From an uncultured Murdochiella sp. (GTDB taxonomy: Bacteria; Bacillota; Clostridia; Tissierellales; Peptoniphilaceae), in NCBI RefSeq assembly GCF_902488755.1, contig NZ_CABTXF010000008.1, positions 1-39,638 of the forward strand: DNA of 39,638 nucleotides. The letters are read 5' to 3'. The notes beneath the pieces were generated by a model. That model was not told the DNA's origin. It saw only the letters and a list, made by a program, of their open reading frames with translations, and searched no databases. Both the position numbers and the translations under genes were made by a program. Positions 33,839 to 39,638 of this stretch are shown here, in pieces. Within the stretch, counting starts at the first letter, position 1. Each line of letters begins with the position of its first letter.

Positions 33839-36064
33839 CTATTGTCCTGCCGACTCATCCGCATCTGCGCTGGATGACGATCCTTGTTCTTCTGCGGAAG
33901 ACGCTTCTGTCGTTGGGTCTGCCGAAAGGACAAGAGCGGTTTCCTTATCTACGACGGTTCCTGCCGCCGGATCCTGATCTATGATTTTTCCCCGATCCGT
34001 CTCTATAAAAGAGAAAGCGATATTCGCCTGACGTAGTATCTGTTTTGCCTCTTCAGTAGACATGCCCACCAAAGAGGGAACACGAAAACGAGCCGAGTCG
34101 TCCGGACGACATTCTACCACGCTTTGCTGGGGCTGAACGGTTCCCGCGGATGGAATTTGGCGGTCTACAAGGGTATAGTCGTTCATTGCCCCATAGACGC
34201 TAAGAGAAAAACCCGCTTTTTGCAACAGTGCACGCGCTTCCTCCACCGTTTTACCGCAGACATCGGGTACGGTTTGTCCTTCATTCTTCTGCTGTGGATC
34301 CTTCTTTAACGGCAGAAAACGTTCCAGAATTTTCGCACTAACTTCACCAGCAACTTCCCCGCCAAACGTATTAATCTTCGGAGAATGGATGACAACAAAG
34401 AGCGCTATTTCCGGTTTTTCTGCGGGTAAGAAACTATAAAGGGAAGCAATGGTCTTATCCGAGTATTCGCCATCTTCTAACAGCAACGTGGTTCCGCTCT
34501 TCGAGCCGATGGCAACATCTTTTATACGCAACACTTTCGCATTCGATGCCTTGGTAGTGCTCAACATGTAGCGGCGCATGGTCTCCACCGTTTCCTCGGA
34601 AAAAATAGGGTCGGTTACACTTTCGCGAAACTGAGACAGCACCTTTCCGTCCTGGGCAGAGGAGAAAGAGAATAAATGCGGTGTCCGATAATATCCGCCG
34701 TTGATCACTGTATTGACTGCAGCCATCATCTCTAAAGGAGTTATAGAAATGCCGTGTCCATAAGACATCGTCTGCATCCGAACGTTTTCCAATTTTTCCA
34801 TCGTATCCGGAAAGAGAGATGCCTGCTCGCCCGGTAAATCCACCCCCGTAATCTGCCCCATGCGCAGGGATCGTAAATAGGAATAGAAATTTTCTTTTCC
34901 AATATCGCGCACGATTTGCACAAAAGCCGGATTGCACGAATGATTCAATGCTTCCTCAAGCGTTTGGGAACCGTGTGGATCGTCGTGGCGCCAGCAGCGA
35001 ATCCACACGCCCGGAGACAACTCTATTTTTCCCGTGCAGAGATAATGACTCTCCGGCAAGGACGATTTCGTTTCTAATGCAATCGATGCGGTGAGCGTTT
35101 TGAAAACAGAACCCGGTTCGTAAAGTGTGGAAACGGCAGGATTCTTCCACCGTGTATAGAGTTGCGACAAGCGTTCTTCCTCGGTCATGGCTTTCCAGGA
35201 CGCTTCGCCTATGCCCATAGCCGGCGCATACGGTGTATTGGGATTGAAAGAAGGATAACTTTCCATGGCGAGAATTTCTCCCGTATTGGGATTCATGAGT
35301 ATCGCCGTTCCGGCATCCGCCTTGGAATCACTTACACCTCTTCGCAACTCTTCAGAGAGAATACGTTGGGCATCCAAATTCATTGTTAGATGCACATTCT
35401 GCCCTTCTTCCGAGGCATACCGTTCTACGGACTCGGTCGGAATGATATTGCCTCCCAGATCGCGCGAAAGCGTCATCTGTCCACCCTTGCCTCGCAATAA
35501 AGCATCATATTGTGCCTCAAGACCATAAGCGCCTTTTCCGTCGTCGTTAACAAAACCGAGACATTGCGCCATGATGTCCTGATTCGGATAAAAGCGCTCA
35601 GCTTCCTGTACCACACGATACGCGCGCAAACCGGAGCTTTGCAGCTGATCAATCTCTTTTTGCGTTAATTTGGTTTTTAAGAGAACATCGTACCGCGACG
35701 AAGAGAACGCGCTTTCGACCTTCTCCTTATCGATATGCAAAATATACGAGAGGAGATCGACAGTCTCCTTTTTATCCTTTTCCTCTATCTCCTGCGGAAA
35801 AAAATAAACGGAATTTACTGTTACAGAAACTGCCATCGGGCTATTGGCAGAATCAAATATGGTTCCGCGTTTAGGCGTAATGGAAACCGTCCGTCTTCGC
35901 TGCGCTAACGCGGCTTCCTGAAAAGGTTGACCGGCGGCCACCTGTAAATAAAAAAGCCGAGCAAGAAATCCGGCAGCTATCAGCAGTGCGAAAAGAAAAA
36001 CAAATCGCACACGTGCGAACGGATGTACTCGTCTCGGCGTATTGTTCTTTTGGTTTTTTCTCAT
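33839..36064 (-). CDS. ftsI: Class B penicillin-binding protein with PASTA domains (FtsI/PBP2x type)
   Basis: This is the septal transpeptidase that cross-links peptidoglycan with FtsW. The 741 residues start MRKNQKNNTPRR and have a membrane helix at about 19-41, a dimerisation domain with PKRGTIFDSA, and the transpeptidase domain with S319-x2-K322 (GSVFK), SCN and KSGT. Two PASTA repeats follow (TVPDVCGKTVEEA and RVPSLVGMSTEEA), then a Ser/Glu/Asp-rich tail. KSGT in place of KTGT resembles PBP2x. An alternative GTG start overlaps the ftsL stop; I prefer the ATG because GGGGTGAG lies 6-7 nt before it. SpoVD-like architecture is shared, but no sporulation context exists here. Confidence 0.95.
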   Translation of the reverse strand: MRKNQKNNTPRRVHPFARVRFVFLFALLIAAGFLARLFYLQVAAGQPFQEAALAQRRRTVSITPKRGTIFDSANSPMAVSVTVNSVYFFPQEIEEKDKKETVDLLSYILHIDKEKVESAFSSSRYDVLLKTKLTQKEIDQLQSSGLRAYRVVQEAERFYPNQDIMAQCLGFVNDDGKGAYGLEAQYDALLRGKGGQMTLSRDLGGNIIPTESVERYASEEGQNVHLTMNLDAQRILSEELRRGVSDSKADAGTAILMNPNTGEILAMESYPSFNPNTPYAPAMGIGEASWKAMTEEERLSQLYTRWKNPAVSTLYEPGSVFKTLTASIALETKSSLPESHYLCTGKIELSPGVWIRCWRHDDPHGSQTLEEALNHSCNPAFVQIVRDIGKENFYSYLRSLRMGQITGVDLPGEQASLFPDTMEKLENVRMQTMSYGHGISITPLEMMAAVNTVINGGYYRTPHLFSFSSAQDGKVLSQFRESVTDPIFSEETVETMRRYMLSTTKASNAKVLRIKDVAIGSKSGTTLLLEDGEYSDKTIASLYSFLPAEKPEIALFVVIHSPKINTFGGEVAGEVSAKILERFLPLKKDPQQKNEGQTVPDVCGKTVEEARALLQKAGFSLSVYGAMNDYTLVDRQIPSAGTVQPQQSVVECRPDDSARFRVPSLVGMSTEEAKQILRQANIAFSFIETDRGKIIDQDPAAGTVVDKETALVLSADPTTEASSAEEQGSSSSADADESAGQ

Positions 36065-36084
36065 GAATCGCTCACCCCAACGCA

Positions 36085-36666
36085 CTACTCCTTGTGTTGC
36101 GGGCTTGCCGCAATCGTCGTCTTCTCCTCGAAAACGGAAGCGGTGCGATCTTTCCTCGTCATGGCAGGATCGCGTACAGCAGAAAGCACCTGCTCCTTAG
36201 ACGGATAGCGCATCCCCAGACGACGCTTCGCCAGATCCTCGATGCGCGAAGCTTCGATATACGGTGCTAACTGCATGGCTAACGTATCCTGCTGTGCGCG
36301 CAGATTTTCCACTTGTGTAGCCGTCTCTCGAATGTCCCGGTTCAATCCGGACAGTTCATTATAGCGCAGCAGACTTGTCATGAGCAACACTACCGTGGCG
36401 ACTGTAACAACGGTGATGACGAGCCAGTAAATGAGATGCACGCGGGAGCGGGTTCTTGTTACCGCTTTCGCATGGCACATCGTCTTCGCTTTCGTGTTTA
36501 CTGCCGTCCTTGTACGCTCTTTACCTTGCGGTCGTCTTTTTCGTTGCGTAGGCGACATTTCCCGCTGCCGAGGCGTGACGACCGTTAACCGCTTTCTCTT
36601 TTTCGGCATCTCGCGCGGTTGCGGAAAAGCAAGACTTTCCGACCGACGTAGTGCTGCTGTGCCCAT
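36085..36666 (-). CDS. ftsL: FtsL-like septum formation protein
   Basis: A bitopic protein that works with FtsQ/DivIC to activate FtsW-FtsI. The 193 residues comprise a 76-residue very basic, Arg/Lys/Thr-rich cytoplasmic tail, a membrane helix at about 77-101, and a coiled coil with NELSGLNRDIRETATQVENL and TLAMQLAPYIEASRIEDLAKRRLG-type motifs. The C-terminal tail has RRLGMRYPSKEQV. The usual FtsL is near 100-130 residues; the added N-terminal tail is the odd part. The start is set by GGAGG 9 nt upstream inside the end of rsmH, 1 nt after its stop. The family assignment rests on topology, the RIEDLA-type motif and the rsmH-ftsL-pbp order. Confidence 0.85.
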   Translation of the reverse strand: MGTAALRRSESLAFPQPREMPKKRKRLTVVTPRQREMSPTQRKRRPQGKERTRTAVNTKAKTMCHAKAVTRTRSRVHLIYWLVITVVTVATVVLLMTSLLRYNELSGLNRDIRETATQVENLRAQQDTLAMQLAPYIEASRIEDLAKRRLGMRYPSKEQVLSAVRDPAMTRKDRTASVFEEKTTIAASPQHKE

Positions 36667-36667
36667 G

Positions 36668-37621
36668 TTATTCTTCCTCCTGTTGCGCGAAACGTTCCAA
36701 TACCCTCAATTTAGCCGAATGCGCACGAGAATTGCGCGCTTGTTCCTCCGGAGATGCCTCGATCGGTTTACGTGTACAAACATGAAAAGGAGAGGCATAT
36801 TCGTTCGAACGCACCGGCAATCCTGCCGGAAGCGGAGGTCCTTCCGCTAGTCGGCGAAATGCATTCTTGACCAAACGATCTTCCAGAGAATGAAAGGTGA
36901 TGACACATAATCGTCCCCCGGGCGCAAGATGCTTTGCAGCCTGTTGCAGACCTTCTTCCAAGGCATCCAACTCGTGATTTACTTCGATACGAAGTGCCTG
37001 AAACACCCTTCTTGCAGGATGTTTATCCTGCATGCGCACTTTTTTAGGGATGGCTTTTTGGATGACCTTGACCAGATCGAAGGATGTTTCAAGCGGCTTC
37101 GCACCACGTTCAACTACGATGAATTGAGCAATTCGCTTCGACCAGCGCTCCTCACCGTACCGATAGAATAAAGTAGTCAGTTCCCTCTCCGAATACGTGT
37201 TGACAATGTCTTTTGCCGTCCGTGTATTCGCATTCTGATCCATGCGCATATCCAACGGCGCATCATGGTGATACGAGAATCCGCGTTCTGCTGTATCCAA
37301 TTGATAGGAAGAAACCCCGATGTCCATAAGTATGCCATCTGCTTTCGACATATCGTTTTCGTCAAGAACCTTTCCCAGATGACGAAAGTTGGTATGTACA
37401 AAGGTCACTTTTTCCGACCATTCGGCAAGTCGCGCTTTTGCGGAAGCCAATGCTTCCTCATCCTGATCTAAGGCAAGCAATCGTCCATTGGAAAGACGTT
37501 GCACAATTTCTACAGCGTGGCCGCCTCCTCCGACGGTAGCATCCACATAACAGCCATTTGGACGGATTGCCAATTCCGCAATCGTTTCCTCTAATAACAC
37601 CGGAACATGGGAAAAGGGCAT
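36668..37621 (-). CDS. rsmH: 16S rRNA m4C1402 methyltransferase RsmH (MraW)
   Basis: RsmH N4-methylates C1402 in the 16S decoding centre. The 317-residue protein has HVPVLLEETIAEL, the SAM loop VDATVGGGGHA, DGILMDIGVSSYQLD, QALRIEVNHELDALEE and a C-terminal RNSRAHSAKLRVLE-type motif. AGGAGG lies 3-4 nt before the ATG. It is the second gene of the dcw operon, 9 nt after mraZ. Confidence 0.97.
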   Translation of the reverse strand: MPFSHVPVLLEETIAELAIRPNGCYVDATVGGGGHAVEIVQRLSNGRLLALDQDEEALASAKARLAEWSEKVTFVHTNFRHLGKVLDENDMSKADGILMDIGVSSYQLDTAERGFSYHHDAPLDMRMDQNANTRTAKDIVNTYSERELTTLFYRYGEERWSKRIAQFIVVERGAKPLETSFDLVKVIQKAIPKKVRMQDKHPARRVFQALRIEVNHELDALEEGLQQAAKHLAPGGRLCVITFHSLEDRLVKNAFRRLAEGPPLPAGLPVRSNEYASPFHVCTRKPIEASPEEQARNSRAHSAKLRVLERFAQQEEE

Positions 37622-37630
37622 ACTCTCCTC

Positions 37631-38068
37631 CTACAAATCAAAACCGTCATCATTGAGCGTCTCGGTTAAGGCATCTAAATCCATAGCGTCAGAAGAAACG
37701 AAGTCGTCCCATTTCTCCTTTGCCCAGACTTCAATGCGATCGGAGACACCAATAATCACTGCATCACGTTCGATGGAGGCGAAGGCGCGGAGTTGTGGTG
37801 GGATGAGAAATCGTCCCTGTTTATCGCAGGCGACTTCCATTGCCCCGGAATAAAACGCACGCGAGAAATTTCGCGCCGCTTTTGCCGTCAAACGGAGTTG
37901 GTTGATTTTCTCATCCATGACCTTCCATTCCGTTTGGTCATAGATGAACAAGCAACCTTCCATACCTCTTGTGATAATGAACGTGTCAGAGAGATCTTCA
38001 CGAAAACGAGAAGGAAGCGAAACTCTTCCCTTTGCGTCTACACTGTGGTTGTACTCTCCGATGAACAT
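37631..38068 (-). CDS. mraZ: Transcriptional regulator MraZ
   Basis: MraZ binds its own promoter region and controls the dcw operon. The 145-residue protein has two SpoVT/AbrB-like halves: MFIGEYNHSVDAKGRVSLPSRFR, and ARNFSRAFYSGAMEVACDKQGRFLIPPQLR, each with a DxxGR-type core. The ATG (MFIGEYNH) matches the family start; a GTG 15 nt earlier is in frame but lies in the operator. GGGAG, 8 nt upstream, is the ribosome site and overlaps the middle MraZ box, so binding could affect both transcription and the leader region. Confidence 0.95.
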   Translation of the reverse strand: MFIGEYNHSVDAKGRVSLPSRFREDLSDTFIITRGMEGCLFIYDQTEWKVMDEKINQLRLTAKAARNFSRAFYSGAMEVACDKQGRFLIPPQLRAFASIERDAVIIGVSDRIEVWAKEKWDDFVSSDAMDLDALTETLNDDGFDL

Positions 38069-38069
38069 T

Positions 38070-38096
38070 CCACTTTCTCCCACTTTTTACCACTTT
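38070..38096 (-). promoter_or_regulatory. MraZ operator: three AAAGTGG boxes at 10-bp period
   Basis: On the minus strand AAAGTGG occurs three times, at 38090-38096, 38080-38086 and 38070-38076, each separated by 3 nt. This matches the direct-repeat MraZ boxes known from Mollicutes (AAAGTG[G/T] with 3-nt spacing). The last box ends one base before the mraZ ATG, and the middle box carries the GGGAG ribosome site. The boxes lie downstream of the predicted transcription start. Confidence 0.9.
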
Positions 38097-38112
38097 CTGC
38101 CTTCTTGATACC

Positions 38113-38141
38113 ATTTTAGACAACTCGTGTGCTTTTCGCAA
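38113..38141 (-). promoter_or_regulatory. Sigma-A-type promoter for mraZ and the dcw operon
   Basis: On the minus strand TTGCGA (38141-38136) and TAAAAT (38118-38113) are separated by exactly 17 nt. The predicted start near 38106 gives a leader of about 38 nt that contains all three MraZ boxes. Confidence 0.8.
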
Positions 38142-38151
38142 GCCAAAAAAC

Positions 38152-38200
38152 AAAAAAAGACGCAAAATCATCAAAATAAAGATGATTTTGCGTCTTTTCC
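38152..38200. terminator. Bidirectional rho-independent terminator between lgt and mraZ
   Basis: A perfect 14-bp stem (GACGCAAAATCATC with GATGATTTTGCGTC) encloses an 8-nt loop AAAATAAA and is flanked by A7 on the left and T4 on the right. On the minus strand the T7 run follows the stem, so it ends lgt transcripts just before the mraZ promoter. It insulates the dcw operon. Confidence 0.95.
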
Positions 38201-38244
38201 CTTTCAGAAGGAAATAACACAACGTAAAAAGCGATTCTCCACTA

Positions 38245-39003
38245 CTATTTTGAAGGGGAGGTTCTTTTCTTCCTTGCTAAAACCGCATAACCGACTAGTC
38301 CAAGCAATAAACCAAACAGCGCTAAGATCTGCGCTACGCGCAACGGTCCAAAATACAGACTGTCTGTGCGAAAGCCTTCCACAAAGAAGCGCAGGATTCC
38401 GTAAAATACAAAATAAAGCGCAGTAACTTGTCCGTCTTTTTTGTTTTGTTTACGCAAGACGTACCACAAAAACAAAAAGAGCAGAAAATCGCCTGCAGAT
38501 TCATAAAAGAACGTCGGATGGTGCGGTTTTCCGTTAATCAACACTGCCCAGGGTACATCTGCCGCATACCCGTAGGCTTCATTATTGAAAAAATTGCCCC
38601 ACCGTCCGATTGCCTGGGCTAAAGGCAAAAACGGGATGATGCAATCCGCCACGCGCAAAAAGGAAATCTTACGCCGACGAAGAAACAGCCAGCTTGCCAA
38701 AAAGCCTGCCATAACACCGCCTTGAATGGCCAGTCCGCCGGTACGAAGGTTCATCACATCCCAAAATGAGGAAAAGCGCTGCGGTTCAAATAACACATAC
38801 CAAAGACGTGCGCCGATCACCCCCGCAGGAAGAATCCACAAAGAAAGATCGTAGATAATATCCTCCGACATGCCCTTGCGCTTGGCTTCCCGACTGCTGA
38901 GCAATACCGCAAGAAGCATACCGGTAACAATTAAGATGCCATACCAACGCACTTCTAAACCGAAGAGCGTAAAAGCCACGCCGTCTCCCGTATATTCAAA
39001 CAT
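38245..39003 (-). CDS. lgt: Prolipoprotein diacylglyceryl transferase
   Basis: Lgt moves diacylglycerol from phosphatidylglycerol onto the lipobox Cys of prolipoproteins. The 252-residue polytopic protein has RWYGILIVTG, GARLWYVLF, GGLAIQGGVMAG, the signature GRWGNFFNNEAYG and EGFRTDSL with the conserved Arg. The residue after GGLAI is Gln94, where E. coli has the essential His103. The ATG is fixed by AAGGAG 6-7 nt upstream and by its 8-nt overlap with the upstream DUF1461 stop. A longer reading to 39108 runs into that gene and is rejected. Confidence 0.94.
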   Translation of the reverse strand: MFEYTGDGVAFTLFGLEVRWYGILIVTGMLLAVLLSSREAKRKGMSEDIIYDLSLWILPAGVIGARLWYVLFEPQRFSSFWDVMNLRTGGLAIQGGVMAGFLASWLFLRRRKISFLRVADCIIPFLPLAQAIGRWGNFFNNEAYGYAADVPWAVLINGKPHHPTFFYESAGDFLLFLFLWYVLRKQNKKDGQVTALYFVFYGILRFFVEGFRTDSLYFGPLRVAQILALFGLLLGLVGYAVLARKKRTSPSK

Positions 39004-39638
39004 TGGTTTCTCCTTTCCGCATAACCCTCTCCGAAGAGAAAAAGCGCTTTCCGGCAAGCATCCATACTCCCTGACCAAGAAGGGAAAGAATAACAAAATG
39101 AATGGCAATGCCTTTTGCCAAAGCCATAAAAAAAGGTTCCGGCATCATCTGAATCATGAGGTCGGTCTCTACATTAAGTATCCACAGATCATTGCGAAAG
39201 AAAAGGTGATGAAAGTTCGTAAAAACACTTTGCCAGGATTGCATAGCGAAAAAGCTCAACGCAGCCAAAAGCAGAAATATCAACGCTTGCACGAGCCAGC
39301 TCACATACATCTTTTGCGGATTGCGGTCTCTATAACGGGCTACCAGAAGTGCTGATAGCCCAGCAGCACTTACCAGACATACCACACGAGCAAAACAAAA
39401 GAGCGCGTAGACATCCACCATGTGCGCACATTCTCTTTCGCCGAAATGCGCTGTCATCAACGAAGGTTCTCCGGTCTGCAGATAAAGGACAATATCACGA
39501 TTGATATTGTCCAGTTCCTGCCTCGTTTTGCCTGTGGCTTCCTCGATTTTCAACTCTTGTTGAAGCGCTCGATACCCCTTGGTATTATAGGCGACCGAAA
39601 AAAGCGAGATGCTCAGACTAAACAATAAAAGAAAAAGA
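38996..39638 (-). CDS. DUF1461/TIGR01906 family integral membrane protein (5' truncated)
   Basis: The frame is open to the contig end, so the start and first membrane helix are cut. The remaining roughly 213 codons contain INRDIVLYLQTGE, FGERECAHMVDVYALF and FHHLFFRNDLWILN with MIQMMPEPFF, the pattern of this family. About four further membrane helices are visible. The function is not established. The stop overlaps the lgt ATG by 8 nt (ATGTTTGA), so the two are co-transcribed. The annotation as a complete gene from a TTG at 39625 would be wrong because in-frame hydrophobic codons continue to the edge. Confidence 0.85.
   Translation of the reverse strand, partial: LFLLLFSLSISLFSVAYNTKGYRALQQELKIEEATGKTRQELDNINRDIVLYLQTGEPSLMTAHFGERECAHMVDVYALFCFARVVCLVSAAGLSALLVARYRDRNPQKMYVSWLVQALIFLLLAALSFFAMQSWQSVFTNFHHLFFRNDLWILNVETDLMIQMMPEPFFMALAKGIAIHFVILSLLGQGVWMLAGKRFFSSERVMRKGETNV

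Noticed and set aside
39004..39108. A 35-residue N-terminal extension of lgt
   Set aside because: It overlaps the DUF1461 gene in another frame; the ATG at 39003 has AAGGAG and matches the family start.

Overview
This is one end-to-end stretch of bacterial core chromosome, most likely from a non-sporulating, low-to-medium GC member of the Bacillota (Clostridia/Tissierellia-like). The evidence is the gene families and gene order: a PASTA-domain kinase and phosphatase pair, IreB/ReoM, RNase J, RqcH, DUF1292, NrdR beside ftsZ, and two neighbourhoods that follow Bacillus subtilis synteny. I cannot assign a genus from sequence alone; a Peptoniphilaceae-type anaerobe is only a guess. The window looks like a complete assembly contig. 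Its first 21 bases are an Illumina adapter, rpmB is cut at the left edge and a DUF1461 membrane protein is cut at the right edge.

Layout, left to right. (1) 22-182: the 3' end of rpmB on the + strand, facing a bidirectional terminator. (2) 311-13449, all on the minus strand: gmk-rpoZ-coaBC-priA-def-fmt-rsmB-rlmN-prpC-prkC-rsgA-rpe-thiN. This is a very compact operon with many stop/start overlaps, covering nucleotide and CoA metabolism, protein N-terminal formylation and deformylation, rRNA modification, replication restart, Ser/Thr signalling and ribosome assembly. (3) 13641-15413: rqcH on the + strand, the only complete gene on that strand, divergent from gmk with an extended -10 promoter. 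(4) 15435-27768, minus strand: rarA-asnS-leuS-rrf2-alaS-ireB-ruvX-DUF1292-rnj-trhP, covering translation, RNA decay, tRNA modification and genome maintenance. (5) 27819-38068, minus strand: a reduced division and cell wall (dcw) cluster mraZ-rsmH-ftsL-pbp-mraY-murD-ftsW-ftsQ-ftsZ-nrdR. It has a clear sigma-A promoter, a triple MraZ box and a terminator after nrdR. (6) 38245-39638: lgt and a truncated DUF1461 gene, separated from mraZ by a strong hairpin terminator.

The genes suggest one theme. PrkC (three PASTA domains), PrpC, the IreB/ReoM substrate and a PASTA-bearing class B PBP all lie in this window, next to the dcw operon they would be expected to influence. Sporulation genes that sit at these loci in spore-formers (spoVM between thiN and rpmB; spoIIGA-sigE-sigG after ftsZ) are absent.

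I found no mobile element, CRISPR array, RNA gene, toxin-antitoxin pair or defence island, and I do not see a previously undescribed system. The observations most worth a second look are the MraZ operator abutting the start codon, the missing murE/murF/murG, the terminator just ahead of rarA, the inverted repeat between rrf2 and alaS, and the unusual tails on L28, FtsL and PrkC.
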